Assembly: GCA_947627455.1 (NCBI GenBank)
Contig: CANQWC010000026.1
Coordinates: 1 to 34,618 of the forward strand
Source: an uncultured Clostridia bacterium
Lineage (GTDB): Bacteria; Bacillota; Clostridia; Oscillospirales; Ruminococcaceae
DNA: 34,618 nucleotides
Direction of reading: 5' to 3'
Shown here: positions 14,708 through 23,963 of the stretch, one piece after another
Layout of the letters: each line of letters starts with the position of its first letter
How positions within the stretch are numbered: the stretch's first letter is position 1
The notes under the pieces: generated by a model
Databases searched by the model: none
Told to the model about the DNA's origin: nothing
The model's input: the letters and a program-made list of their open reading frames with translations, nothing else
Position numbers and translations under genes: made by a program

Positions 14708-15808
14708 ATGAAAGTTGTTTTACAGCACATAACGAAGATTTTTCCCGCAAAGGGTCGCAACGCAAAGGATACTGTCGCGGCGAACGACCTTGATTTTGAA
14801 ATTCCCGACGGCGAGCTCATCGCGCTGCTCGGGCCTTCGGGCTGCGGAAAGAGCACCGCGCTGAACCTCATCAGCGGGCTTTTAAAGCCGACCGAGGGAA
14901 GAATTTTCTTCGGCGATGACGACGTCACCGACCTTCCGCCCGAGAACAGGGGCGTCGGCCTTGTATTCCAGAACTACGCCCTCTATCCGCACCTGAGCGT
15001 GATGGACAACATCATCTTCCCGCTCGGAAATCTTCGCGGAAAGGAAAAAATGTCTAAGCCCGAGATGAGGGCAAAGGCGCATGAAATCGCAAAGCTTGTT
15101 CAGATCGACGAGCTTATGGAGCGCAAGCCCGCCGAGCTTTCGGGCGGTCAGCAGCAGCGCGTCGCGATAGCCCGTGCGCTTGTGAAGATGCCGCGTGTGC
15201 TTCTTCTTGACGAGCCGCTTTCAAACCTTGACGCAAGGCTGAGGCTTCAGACCCGCGAGGAGATCAAGAGAATTCAGCGCGAAACGGGCATCACAACGGT
15301 TTTCGTCACCCACGATCAGGACGAGGCGATGAGCATTTCTGATAGGATAATCGTCATGAAAACAGGCATCGTTCAGCAGATAGGCAAGCCGCAGGAGGTC
15401 TATGACAGCCCCGCGAATCTCTTTGTCGCGAACTTTCTCGGCACTCCGCCGATAAACGTCTTTTCGGCGAGGGTCGCGGGCGAAAAGCTTTACATCGGAA
15501 GCGACGCGGTGCTCAACGTCAAGGGCGCCGCCGACCAAGAAGTCACCGCGACGGTAAGGCCCGAGGGCTTTATTCTTGATGAGAACGGCCCGTTTGTATG
15601 CAAGCTCGGCGGGGTCGAGGTGATGGGCAGAGACATCAGCGTTGTCTCGACAAACGAAAACTCGGTCAACCCGACTATCCGCTCGATAATAAGCGCCGAG
15701 AGCAGGGTCGACACCTCATCGCCGACGGTGAGGTTCTCGCTCAAGCCGAACAAGGTCTTCCTGTTCTCGAAGCAGACCGAAGAGCGCATAAACTTCGGCA
15801 CGGTCTGA
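14708..15808 (+). CDS. ugpC: Sugar ABC transporter ATPase (MsmX/UgpC type)
   Basis: A 366-residue nucleotide-binding subunit that powers a carbohydrate importer at the inner face of the membrane. Walker A GPSGCGKST (42-50), Q-loop Gln88, signature LSGGQQQR (144-151), Walker B LLLDEP (165-170) and H-loop His202 are all present. Residues about 235-366 form the MOI/TOBE-type regulatory domain of the MalK subgroup. The ATG at 14708 follows a GAGGTG site; an upstream in-frame GTG at 14693 is less likely. It leads the operon ATPase-permease-permease-binding protein; in many Firmicutes this ATPase is encoded elsewhere and shared, so here the system is self-contained. The substrate cannot be named from sequence; the gene symbol denotes the subgroup only. 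Confidence 0.92.
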   Translation: MKVVLQHITKIFPAKGRNAKDTVAANDLDFEIPDGELIALLGPSGCGKSTALNLISGLLKPTEGRIFFGDDDVTDLPPENRGVGLVFQNYALYPHLSVMDNIIFPLGNLRGKEKMSKPEMRAKAHEIAKLVQIDELMERKPAELSGGQQQRVAIARALVKMPRVLLLDEPLSNLDARLRLQTREEIKRIQRETGITTVFVTHDQDEAMSISDRIIVMKTGIVQQIGKPQEVYDSPANLFVANFLGTPPINVFSARVAGEKLYIGSDAVLNVKGAADQEVTATVRPEGFILDENGPFVCKLGGVEVMGRDISVVSTNENSVNPTIRSIISAESRVDTSSPTVRFSLKPNKVFLFSKQTEERINFGTV

Positions 15809-15818
15809 GGAGGGCAAA

Positions 15819-16709
15819 ATGGAAAACAGAAATCTTAAGGGCTGGCTATATCTTCTCCCCGCGATACTCTTTTTAGGCGTGTTCATGGTCTATCCGCTGA
15901 TAGACGTCTTTGTCTATTCCTTTGAAGAGGGCTATAACTCCGCGTCTCAGACATTCTTCGGGACGGGGCTTTACAACTACTCATACATTCTTCACGACCC
16001 GTACTTCTTACAGGCGCTGAAGAACACGTTTATTCTCGTCATCGTAACGGTGCCGCTTTCAACGCTCATCGCGCTCGGAATTTCTTACGGGCTGTCGTCG
16101 ATAAAGGCGCTGAGAGAGCTCTACCAGACAATTTTCTTCCTGCCCTACGTCACGAACACCCTTGCGGTCGGGCTCGTCTTCATGATACTCTTTCAGAAAA
16201 ACGCCTATACCGACGGCCTTGTGAACCTCATTTTGGGGCTCTTCGGAATGTCGCCAATCGACTTCATCGACGGGCCGTATTGGGCGAAGATGTTCGTGCT
16301 CTGCTTCTACACCGTCTGGGTGGTGCTTCCGTTTAAGATACTGATTCTCACGAGCGCGCTCGCCTCGGTCAGCGAGGAATATTACAACGCCGCAAAGATC
16401 GACGGCACACGGCCGTTCAGAATATTCCGAAAAATCACCCTGCCGATGATCTCTCCGATGCTTTTCTACCTCATAATAACGGGGTTTATCGGCGCGTTCA
16501 AGGCTTACAGCGACGCGGTCGCGCTTTTCGGAACAAACCTCAACGCCGCTGAGATGAACACCATCGTCGGCTATGTCTATGACATGCTCTACGGCAACAG
16601 CGGCGGATACCCCTCATACGCTTCGGCGGCGGCGATAGTTTTATTCGCGATAGTCCTCACGATAACCTGTATAAATCTTCTTGTCAGCAAGAAGTATGTT
16701 CACTATTGA
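15819..16709 (+). CDS. ABC sugar permease, MalF/UgpA family
   Basis: A 296-residue integral membrane protein with six predicted helices, the first at about 9-29. The EAA loop that contacts the ATPase is visible as EYYNAAKIDGTRPFRIFRKI near 190-210, with the following LPMISP. A GGAGGG site precedes the ATG, 10 nt after the ATPase stop codon. It pairs with the next permease to form the heterodimeric channel. Confidence 0.92.
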   Translation: MENRNLKGWLYLLPAILFLGVFMVYPLIDVFVYSFEEGYNSASQTFFGTGLYNYSYILHDPYFLQALKNTFILVIVTVPLSTLIALGISYGLSSIKALRELYQTIFFLPYVTNTLAVGLVFMILFQKNAYTDGLVNLILGLFGMSPIDFIDGPYWAKMFVLCFYTVWVVLPFKILILTSALASVSEEYYNAAKIDGTRPFRIFRKITLPMISPMLFYLIITGFIGAFKAYSDAVALFGTNLNAAEMNTIVGYVYDMLYGNSGGYPSYASAAAIVLFAIVLTITCINLLVSKKYVHY

Positions 16710-16722
16710 CGGAGGTGAAATC

Positions 16723-17592
16723 ATGAACCGCGACATAATAAGATCCGAACGCGCCGCAAAGGCCCGCAGCACCGTCAGAAGCACCGTGACATACATTATT
16801 TTAACAGTCTGGGCGATAATAGTGCTGTTCCCGTTTTACTGGATGATCCTCACCTCGGTGAAGGAGTACGCCTCGTACAACTCGGAATATATCCCGAAGT
16901 TCTTCACCCTCTCGCCGACGCTTGAAAACTATTCCTCGGCATTCACCGCGGTGCCGCTCGCGAAATATTTTCTCAACACGGTAATTTTCACCGTCGCGAC
17001 TACCGCGCTTATGCTCATTGTGATAATCCCCGCGGCGTTCGCGTTTTCAAGGCTTAATTTCCGCGGGAGGGACGCGGTCTTCACGCTGTTTCTTTCGCTG
17101 ATGATGATACCCTATGAGCTTGTCGTCATCACGAATTATACGACCATCACGAACCTCGACCTCAGAAACACCTTTACGGGCCTGATACTCCCCTCGGTGA
17201 CTTCGGTATTCTATATCTATCTCTTGAAAGAAAACTTCGCTCAGATACCTGATGAGCTTTACTATGCCGCAAAGGTCGACGGCACAAAGGACCTCAAGTA
17301 TCTCTTCAAGGTGATGCTTCCCATCTGCCGCCCGACGGTAATAACCATCACGGTTTTAAAGGTCATCGAGTGCTGGAACAGCTATGTCTGGCCGAGGCTT
17401 GTCACCGACGACCCGAATTATTACCTCGTCTCAAACGGCATTCAGGAGATTAGGGAAAACGGCTTCGGGCGAGAGAATATCCCCGCGATGATGGCCGCGG
17501 TAGTGGTTATCTCCGCGCCGCTTATAATACTCTTCCTGATCTTCCGCAAGAAGATAATGGAGGGCGTTGCGAGAGGGGGCACAAAGGGTTGA
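16723..17592 (+). CDS. ABC sugar permease, MalG/UgpE family
   Basis: A 289-residue permease with six helices; the N-terminal one is at about 22-42, and the EAA loop ELYYAAKVDGTKDLKYLFKV with LPICRP lies near 188-212. The ATG at 16723 has GGAGGTGA 6 nt upstream and is preferred to an in-frame upstream ATG inside the preceding gene's end. Its TGA overlaps the TTG start of the binding protein by 4 nt. Confidence 0.92.
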   Translation: MNRDIIRSERAAKARSTVRSTVTYIILTVWAIIVLFPFYWMILTSVKEYASYNSEYIPKFFTLSPTLENYSSAFTAVPLAKYFLNTVIFTVATTALMLIVIIPAAFAFSRLNFRGRDAVFTLFLSLMMIPYELVVITNYTTITNLDLRNTFTGLILPSVTSVFYIYLLKENFAQIPDELYYAAKVDGTKDLKYLFKVMLPICRPTVITITVLKVIECWNSYVWPRLVTDDPNYYLVSNGIQEIRENGFGRENIPAMMAAVVVISAPLIILFLIFRKKIMEGVARGGTKG

Positions 17593-19178
17593 GAAGATTT
17601 TTTGCTGCCGTTATCTTAGCGGCGATCTGCCTTTCGCTCTGCGGCTGTCACGGCTCAAAGGGCCCCGACGCTTTCGTCATGCCCGAAGAGTTTGACGCCT
17701 CGCGGGATTATGAAATAACCTTCTGGGCGAAAAACGATACAAATGTAAACCAGACGCGAATTTACGAAAAAGCGATAGACGACTTTGAAAAGCTCTACCC
17801 GAACATAACCGTAAAGCTGAAGCTTTATACCGATTACAGCAGGATCTATAACGACGTCATCACGAACATCTCGACCAACACAACGCCGAATGTCTGCATT
17901 ACCTATCCCGACCACATCGCGACCTATAAGACTGGCACGAATGTCGTTGTGCCGCTCGATTCGCTCTTCGACGACCCCGAATACGGCCTCGGCGGCAGCG
18001 AGGTGAGGTTTGACTCGCCGAAAAAAGAGGAGATAATCCCTCAGTTTCTTGGCGAGTGCGTTCTTGACGGAAATTACTACGCGATACCGTTCATGCGCTC
18101 GACCGAGGCATGCTACGTCAACAAGACATTTGTCGAGAAGCTTGGCTATACCCTGCCCGATGAGCTTACATGGGACTTCGTATGGGAGGTCTCTGAGGTG
18201 GCGACAAAAAAGAGCGCCGACGGGACTTACGCCCTCAACGGTCAGAAGGTCATGATACCTTTTATTTATAAGTCGACCGACAACATGATGATACAGATGC
18301 TTCGGCAAAAGGGCGCGGGCTATTCGACCGAAGACGGCGATATCCTCATCTTCAACGACACGACGAAGGAGCTTTTGCGCACCGTCGCCGAGCACGCCGA
18401 GAGCGGGGCTTTCTCGACTTTCCAGATTTCGAGCTATCCCGCGAACTTCCTCAACGCGGGCCAGTGCGTTTTCGCGATAGATTCGACCGCGGGCGCAACA
18501 TGGATGGGCTCGGACGCGCCGCTTGCGGACATCAGCGAGGAAAACTTCGTTGAGTTTGAGACCGAGGTGCTGCCTATACCCCAGTTTGACCCCGCCGACC
18601 CGAAGATGATCTCTCAGGGCCCGTCGGTATGCGTTTTCAACAAGAGCGACCCGCAAGAGGTGCTCGCCTCGTGGCTTTTCGCTCAGTATCTTCTCACCGA
18701 CGGCGTTCAGATAGCCTATTCTCAGACCGAGGGCTATGTCCCCGTGACCTCAAAGGCGCGCGAGACAAAAGAATACGCCGAATACCTTGCGGACATCGGC
18801 AAGGACACCGATCTTCATTATGAAGTAAAAATCAAGGCCTCGAAGCTTTTGCTCGACCACGTAGACGAGACCTTTGTGACCCCCGTTTTCAACGGCTCGG
18901 CTTCGCTGCGCTCGGCATCGGGTCAGATGATTGAAAACGTCACAAAGTCGGTAAGGCGTCACGAGACCGTCGACGAGAGCTATTATGACAAGCTTTTTGA
19001 CGATATCACGGCGCTTTATAGGCTCGACAGCCTTTCGGCCGATATGGCGGGGCGAGAGGAGCTGGGCAGGCTTCCGACGGCTTCAAAAGTGCTGATTGCG
19101 TCGCTTTGCACCGCTTGGGCTGTTATCATCGCGCTGTTTTTGGCAGAAAGAATAAAAAAGCGCCGAAAGGGCAAATAA
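17589..19178 (+). CDS. Extracellular sugar-binding lipoprotein with an extra C-terminal membrane helix
   Basis: A 529-residue family 1 solute-binding protein, last gene of the ABC operon. It begins with TTG, whose last two bases are shared with the TGA of the permease (TTGA overlap). The signal peptide ends in a lipobox LCGC with lipidated Cys20. The body (30-480) has the two-lobe binding-protein pattern: YEITFWAKND near the start, AIDDFEKLYPNITV, and a WDFVWEVSEVATK segment. Unusually, residues about 498-517 (VLIASLCTAWAVIIALFLAE) form a membrane helix followed by a basic KKRRKGK tail, so the protein would be anchored at both ends. The substrate is unknown; MalE/UgpB-like sugars or glycerophosphodiesters are possible. 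Confidence 0.88.
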   Translation: MRRFFAAVILAAICLSLCGCHGSKGPDAFVMPEEFDASRDYEITFWAKNDTNVNQTRIYEKAIDDFEKLYPNITVKLKLYTDYSRIYNDVITNISTNTTPNVCITYPDHIATYKTGTNVVVPLDSLFDDPEYGLGGSEVRFDSPKKEEIIPQFLGECVLDGNYYAIPFMRSTEACYVNKTFVEKLGYTLPDELTWDFVWEVSEVATKKSADGTYALNGQKVMIPFIYKSTDNMMIQMLRQKGAGYSTEDGDILIFNDTTKELLRTVAEHAESGAFSTFQISSYPANFLNAGQCVFAIDSTAGATWMGSDAPLADISEENFVEFETEVLPIPQFDPADPKMISQGPSVCVFNKSDPQEVLASWLFAQYLLTDGVQIAYSQTEGYVPVTSKARETKEYAEYLADIGKDTDLHYEVKIKASKLLLDHVDETFVTPVFNGSASLRSASGQMIENVTKSVRRHETVDESYYDKLFDDITALYRLDSLSADMAGREELGRLPTASKVLIASLCTAWAVIIALFLAERIKKRRKGK

Positions 19179-19192
19179 TTTCGGCTCGGCAC

Positions 19193-19220
19193 TTGACATC
19201 AGAACAAAAAAGAGTATAAT
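19193..19220 (+). promoter_or_regulatory. Promoter of the lipoprotein gene
   Basis: TTGACA (19193-19198), a 16-bp spacer and TATAAT (19215-19220), with AAAGGAG before the ATG at 19259. A GCCGAAA/TTTCGGC hairpin (19162-19185) spans the end of the preceding gene but lacks a T-run, so it is at best a weak terminator of the ABC operon. Confidence 0.88.
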
Positions 19221-19258
19221 GTCGTTTATACCTTAGGTATCTGAAAGGAGAAAACTGT

Positions 19259-19996
19259 ATGAAAAAATTTCTGGCGGTAATTCTTGCCGTTATGCTTAGC
19301 CTTACCCTCGTCGCCTGCGGCGATAACGCAAACGGCGACGACGTCAAGTCTGAGGGCGTCATGACCTATGACGAATATGTCGCCGCAGCTCTTGACTCTG
19401 AAGTTGTTGTCGAGACCTATGTTCAGGCAAAGCAGTCATGGTGGGAGGACAAGGCCACTGTCTATACTCAGGACAAGGACGGCGCTTACTTCCTCTATAA
19501 CATGGCCTGCTCTGAAGAGGACTACGCAAAGCTCACAAAGGGCACAAAGATCAAGGTCACGGGCTATAAGTCCGAATGGTCGGGCGAGGTTGAGATCATC
19601 GACGCGACCTTTGAAATTGTCGACGGCAATTATGTTGCCGACGCGCTCGACGTCACCTCGATGCTCGGCACCGACGACCTTATCAAGCATCAGAACGAGT
19701 TCGTCGCCTTCAAGGGCATGACCGTTGAGGCTTCTAAGGACGCCGACGGCAACGACGTCGCTTTCCTCTATAACGACGACGGCTCGGGGCAGGACGGCTC
19801 TGACCTTTACTTCAACGTCTCGCTCAACGGCCAGACCTATACCTTCACCGTTGAGTCCTACCTCTGCGACAACACCACCGAGGTTTACAGCGCAGTAAAG
19901 AACCTCAGCATCGGCGACAAGATCGACCTTGAGGGCTTCCTCTACTGGTACAACGGCGTCAACCCGCACATCACCGCGGTAAGCGCTGCGAAGTAA
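19259..19996 (+). CDS. Secreted lipoprotein of unknown function, two OB-like repeats
   Basis: A 245-residue protein with a clear lipoprotein signal peptide (MKKFLAVILAVMLSLTLVAC; lipidated Cys20). The mature part contains two similar beta-rich halves (about 48-128 and 140-243), each with a V.V..Y/F.G pattern and a conserved G-K/D-I-V/D-L.G.. segment, resembling OB-fold domains. Aspartate is abundant. From memory, near-identical architectures are common in gut Clostridia, without a known role. It is a single-gene unit with a strong promoter and terminator, suggesting high expression. Being next to a sugar importer could be coincidence. Confidence 0.85.
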   Translation: MKKFLAVILAVMLSLTLVACGDNANGDDVKSEGVMTYDEYVAAALDSEVVVETYVQAKQSWWEDKATVYTQDKDGAYFLYNMACSEEDYAKLTKGTKIKVTGYKSEWSGEVEIIDATFEIVDGNYVADALDVTSMLGTDDLIKHQNEFVAFKGMTVEASKDADGNDVAFLYNDDGSGQDGSDLYFNVSLNGQTYTFTVESYLCDNTTEVYSAVKNLSIGDKIDLEGFLYWYNGVNPHITAVSAAK

Positions 19997-20010
19997 TTCA
20001 AAACAAAAAG

Positions 20011-20046
20011 CCTCCCGAGCCTGCCGAACGCGGGCTCGGGGTTTTT
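20011..20046 (+). terminator. Terminator of the lipoprotein gene
   Basis: CCCGAGCC and GGGCTCGGG form the stem around a 10-nt loop, followed by TTTTT. Confidence 0.87.
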
Positions 20047-20064
20047 ATGCAGAAAATAACAGTC

Positions 20065-20093
20065 AAAAAATGCGCCCCGAGCGGAGCGCATTT
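20065..20093 (-). terminator. Terminator of ireB
   Basis: On the minus strand a TGCGCTCC/GGGGCGCA hairpin with an internal C-A mismatch is followed by TTTTTT (20070-20065). Confidence 0.78.
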
Positions 20094-20104
20094 ATTATGC
20101 CTTG

Positions 20105-20359
20105 TTATTTGTTCGAGCTCAGATAGCTCTTGACCATTTCCTGAAGAAGCTCGTCGCGGTCGATGTGCCTGATGAGGCTTCGTGCGTTGTTGTAGGTCGT
20201 GATATAGGTCGGATCCTCGGAAAGAATATACCCGACGATCTGGTTCACGGGATTGTAACCCTTTTCATAAAGCGCCTCGTACACTGCGGTCAGCGTTTTC
20301 TTGATTTCGTCTTTGCGATCCTGCTTGACCGAAAAAGTAACGGTCTGTTCATTAAGCAT
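20105..20359 (-). CDS. ireB: IreB-family regulatory phosphoprotein (DUF965/YrzL)
   Basis: An 84-residue cytosolic protein with the family signature ...[35 protein letters not shown]...[12 protein letters not shown]. In Enterococcus, IreB is phosphorylated by the Ser/Thr kinase IreK on N-terminal threonines and modulates cell-wall stress and cephalosporin resistance. Here a Thr-rich start ([10 protein letters not shown]) is present. The ATG at 20359 is preferred because the longer reading lacks homology and would start upstream of the promoter; AAGGAG lies 10-11 nt upstream. The usual neighbours (alaS, ruvX/yrrK) are not adjacent in this window. Confidence 0.92.
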   Translation of the reverse strand: MLNEQTVTFSVKQDRKDEIKKTLTAVYEALYEKGYNPVNQIVGYILSEDPTYITTYNNARSLIRHIDRDELLQEMVKSYLSSNK

Positions 20360-20420
20360 ACAAGTCAACTCCTTAAAAAATACTTCGCGGCCGCCCGACG
20401 GAATATCGCCGTTGGGGTTT

Positions 20421-20449
20421 ATTATACAACAATTTTTCGGAAATAACAA
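20421..20449 (-). promoter_or_regulatory. Promoter of ireB
   Basis: TTGTTA (20449-20444), a 17-bp spacer and TATAAT (20426-20421). The leader is about 55 nt. Confidence 0.78.
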
Positions 20450-20535
20450 GACCCGAGGGCAAGATTTGTAACTATTCAATAAATTTCAAGCGCTTGTTTT
20501 GGCGTTCTGACAGCCAAACCCTGCCCCCGCCTGTA

Positions 20536-22926
20536 TCATCTTACCTCTGCGCCAATTTCTGCAAGGGCTTTTTTAACTCTCTTGAGAGCTGCGTCGGCCT
20601 GTTCGTCGGTGAGTGTTCCCTCGGCCGAGCGCATCACGATTGAAAACGCGACCGATTTTTTGCCGTCGGCGATCTGCTCGCCCTTATAGACGTCGAACAG
20701 CCTGATCTTTTCAAGAACAGACCCGACCGCGCCGCTGATGAGCTTTTCAAGCTTCGCGACGGGCAGCTCATCGTCGCAGACAAGAGAGATATCCCTTGTC
20801 GCGGCGGGGAACTTCGGCAGCGGCTTATAGGTCTTTGCCGCGCTGCCGAGCTCTAAAAGCATATCGACGTTTATTTTTGCGCAGTACACTCTCGTTCCGA
20901 TTCCGTAATTTTCCGCGACGTCGGGGTGCATTTCGCCGAGTATTCCTATCGGCTTGCCCTGCGCCCTCACGACGGCGACGCGCCCCGGGTGGAACATCGT
21001 AATCTCGTCAAAGCCGCAGTCGTCGCCCGCAGCCTCATACTCGACCTCTTCGGTGCCGAGCATCTCAAAGATCTCCTCGACAATGCCCTTGACCGAATAG
21101 AAGTCAGCTCCCCCGCCGTAAATTCCGATGGCGAGGCGGTCGGGCTCATAGGGAAGCTTGCCCTCCTCGGTCGGGATATACTCGGTGCCGAGCTCGAACA
21201 GCGCGGCCTCGGGGTTTCTTAAGTTATAGTTTCTTGAGAGCACCTCGCACATCGACGGAAGAACCGTAGTGCGCATCACCGAGGTGTCCTCGCCGAGCGG
21301 GTTGCGAATAGTGACGCTCTTTCTGAGCTTTGAATCGGCCGAAAGGTTTATTTTGTCGTAATATTTCGGCGAGATGAAGCTGAAGGTCTCGATCTGATAA
21401 AGCCCGAGGGCGGTGCAGGCGTTTTCAAGCTTTCTTCTGAGCTGCTGAGAGGGCGTGAGCTTTGCGTTCGCGACGCCCGTAAGCTCGGCTCTCGGAATGT
21501 TGTTATAGCCGTAGAACCTCGCGACCTCTTCGGCGACATCGGCCTTGCACTCGATATCTACCCTGAACGACGGCACGACCACCTTATTGAGAACGACCTC
21601 AAAGCCGATTCTTTCGAGGTATTTTACCATCTCTTCTCTCGGGATATCCGTTCCGAGGAAGCGGTTTATCCACTTCGGGTCGAAGTCCGCGGTCTTTCTC
21701 TCGCGATGCCTGAGGCCGCTGTCGATAACGGTGTCAAGCGGCTCGCCGCAGCCCAAAAGCTCAACGAGCTCGAGCGCGCGAAGAATGGCGGGCATACAGC
21801 CGTGGGGGTCGAGGCCCTTTTCAAATCTTGCGGAGGAATCGGTCCTCATGCCGAGCTTTTTCGAGGTTCTTCTCACCGAAGCGCCGTCGAAGCAGGCCGA
21901 CTCGAAGATGACGTCGACCGTGTCGTCCATGATTCCGCTGTATTCGCCGCCCATTACCCCCGCTACCGCGACGGGCTTTTCGGCGTCGGCGATGACGAGC
22001 ATTTCGGGCGAAAGCTCTCTCACGACGCCGTCAAGGGTGGTGATAGACTCGCCCTCTTTGGCGTTTCTGACGTGTATCTCATGCCCCGAAACATAGCGCG
22101 CGTCAAAGGCGTGCATCGGCTGGCCGTATTCGAGCATGACATAGTTTGTGATGTCGACAAGGTTGTTTATCGGCCTTACGCCCGAGGCCCTGAGCCTCTC
22201 GCGAAGCCAGCGGGGCGACGGCCCGATTTTGACGTTCTTCACAATGCCGCCGATATATCTCTTGCAGAGCGTTTCGTTCTCGACCGTGACATTGAGGTAT
22301 TCCCTGACGTCGCCCTTGATGCCGTTATACTTCGGCTCGGGCTCGGTGAAATCAAGGCCGTAGGTCGCCGCGGTCTCCCTCGCGAGGCCGATGACCGAGA
22401 GGCAGTCGGGGCGGTTTGAGGTTATCTCAAACTCGACCGATGTGTCGTTGAGACCGATTGCGTCGCGGATATCGTCGCCGACCTTGCAGTCCTCTTGGAG
22501 GATGAATATTCCGTCCTCGATCGCGTAGGGGAAATCATGCTTTGTGAGGCCGAGCTCGCCGAGCGAGCAGAGCATTCCGTTCGACTCGACGCCGCGAAGC
22601 TTGCCCTTTTTGATGTGAACGCCGTTCGGCAGGGTCGAGCCGTCGAGCGCGACGGGAACAAGATCGCCCGCCTTGACGTTGTTCGCGCCAGTTACTATCT
22701 GAATCGGCTCGGTGCCGCCGACGTCGACGCTGCAAACAACAAGGTGATCTGAATTTTCGTGCGGAGTTACCGAGAGAAGCTTTCCGACAACTACCTTGTC
22801 GATATCCTCGCCCTCGACCTCATAGCCCTCGACCTTTGAGCCTGTCATCGTAAGGTCATAGCAGAACTGTTTTACGGGCTTGTCTACCTTTACATAGTCC
22901 GCAAGCCATTTCATTGATAAATTCAT
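20536..22926 (-). CDS. pheT: Phenylalanyl-tRNA synthetase beta subunit
   Basis: A 796-residue subunit of the (alpha-beta)2 enzyme that charges tRNA-Phe. Visible domains in order: the N-terminal helix MNLSMKWLADYV, an EMAP-like tRNA-binding domain (about 40-150, VGKLLSVTPHENSDHLVVCSVDVG), B3/4 (about 210-370), the editing region, B5 (about 400-470), the catalytic-like core and the C-terminal anticodon-binding FDX-ACB domain (about 700-796, KFPAATRDISLV). Its length is normal for Firmicutes (about 790-805). AAAGGGGG precedes the ATG, 17 nt after pheS. No clear T-rich terminator follows; only a TTTGGC/GCCAAA hairpin (20498-20518) and the palindrome CAAGCGCTTG (20488-20497). Confidence 0.97.
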   Translation of the reverse strand: MNLSMKWLADYVKVDKPVKQFCYDLTMTGSKVEGYEVEGEDIDKVVVGKLLSVTPHENSDHLVVCSVDVGGTEPIQIVTGANNVKAGDLVPVALDGSTLPNGVHIKKGKLRGVESNGMLCSLGELGLTKHDFPYAIEDGIFILQEDCKVGDDIRDAIGLNDTSVEFEITSNRPDCLSVIGLARETAATYGLDFTEPEPKYNGIKGDVREYLNVTVENETLCKRYIGGIVKNVKIGPSPRWLRERLRASGVRPINNLVDITNYVMLEYGQPMHAFDARYVSGHEIHVRNAKEGESITTLDGVVRELSPEMLVIADAEKPVAVAGVMGGEYSGIMDDTVDVIFESACFDGASVRRTSKKLGMRTDSSARFEKGLDPHGCMPAILRALELVELLGCGEPLDTVIDSGLRHRERKTADFDPKWINRFLGTDIPREEMVKYLERIGFEVVLNKVVVPSFRVDIECKADVAEEVARFYGYNNIPRAELTGVANAKLTPSQQLRRKLENACTALGLYQIETFSFISPKYYDKINLSADSKLRKSVTIRNPLGEDTSVMRTTVLPSMCEVLSRNYNLRNPEAALFELGTEYIPTEEGKLPYEPDRLAIGIYGGGADFYSVKGIVEEIFEMLGTEEVEYEAAGDDCGFDEITMFHPGRVAVVRAQGKPIGILGEMHPDVAENYGIGTRVYCAKINVDMLLELGSAAKTYKPLPKFPAATRDISLVCDDELPVAKLEKLISGAVGSVLEKIRLFDVYKGEQIADGKKSVAFSIVMRSAEGTLTDEQADAALKRVKKALAEIGAEVR

Positions 22927-22943
22927 ACTTTTAACCCCCTTTG

Positions 22944-23963
22944 TCAGAACTGTTCAAGGAACCGCAGGTCGTTCTCATAGAGAAGCCTGAGATCGTTGAT
23001 GCCGTACTTGCCCATGGTTACTCTTTCAAGCCCGAGGCCGAAAGCGAAGCCCGAATAAACCTCGGGGTCGATACCGCAATTCGCAAGAACCTTCGGGTGA
23101 ACCATGCCCGCGCCCAAGAGCTCGACATAGCCCTCGCCCTTGCACATCGAACAGCCCTTTCCGCCGCAGTTGAAGCAGACGATGTCGACCTCGGCCGACG
23201 GCTCGGTGAACGGGAAATGGTGGGGCCTGAGCCTTATTTTTGCGTCCTCGCCGTAAAGCCTCTTGAGGAACATGTTGAGGGTGTCGACAAGATTGGCCAT
23301 CGTGATGCCCTTGTCGACGACGAGGCACTCGATCTGGTGGAATATCGGCGAATGTGTCGCGTCGATGGCGTCAGAACGATAGACACGCCCGGGCGAAAGA
23401 ATTCTTATCGGGGGCTTGCGGTCCTCCATCACATGAACCTGAACAGAAGAGGTCTGGCTTCTCAAAAGAATGTTGTCAGTGATGAAGAATGTGTCCTGAG
23501 TGTCGCGCGCGGGGTGGTCGGGCGGAATGTTCAGCGCCTCAAAGTTGTAGTAGTCATACTCGACCTCGGGCCCGCTTACGACGTCAAAGCCCATGCCGAT
23601 GAAGATATCCTCGATCTCGTGCATGACGACGTCCATCGGGTGAAGCTTTCCGAGCTTCGGCGCTTTGCCCGGGAGGGTCACGTCGAGGCGCTCCTCGATA
23701 AGCTTTCTCTTTGACGCCTCAGCCTTAAGCTCGGCAGCCTTTTTTGTCACCGCCGCCTCAATGTCCGACCTGACGCTGTTCGCGATCTGACCGATTATCG
23801 GCCGCTCCTCAGCCGAAAGGGCCGCCATCTGCTTCATTATCGCGGTGAGCTCGCCCTTTTTGCCCAAAAACTTTACACGAAGGTTTTCAAGCTCGGCAGA
23901 ATCGCTGATCTTTTCAAGCTCTGCCTTCGCGGCAAGCTCGATTTTTTCAAGTGCTTGTTTCAT
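22944..23963 (-). CDS. pheS: Phenylalanyl-tRNA synthetase alpha subunit
   Basis: A 339-residue class II synthetase catalytic subunit. The N-terminal coiled coil (1-80) binds tRNA. Class II motif 2 is GRVYRSDAIDATHSPIFHQIE (about 195-215) and motif 3 is GFAFGLGLERVTM near 305-317. The Cys-rich CFNCGGKGCSMCKGEGY segment before GAGMVHP is normal for bacterial PheS. Its ATG overlaps the stop codon of a 38-codon ORF (ATGA), and it also has its own AAAGGAAG. It is controlled by the Phe T-box upstream. Confidence 0.97.
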   Translation of the reverse strand: MKQALEKIELAAKAELEKISDSAELENLRVKFLGKKGELTAIMKQMAALSAEERPIIGQIANSVRSDIEAAVTKKAAELKAEASKRKLIEERLDVTLPGKAPKLGKLHPMDVVMHEIEDIFIGMGFDVVSGPEVEYDYYNFEALNIPPDHPARDTQDTFFITDNILLRSQTSSVQVHVMEDRKPPIRILSPGRVYRSDAIDATHSPIFHQIECLVVDKGITMANLVDTLNMFLKRLYGEDAKIRLRPHHFPFTEPSAEVDIVCFNCGGKGCSMCKGEGYVELLGAGMVHPKVLANCGIDPEVYSGFAFGLGLERVTMGKYGINDLRLLYENDLRFLEQF

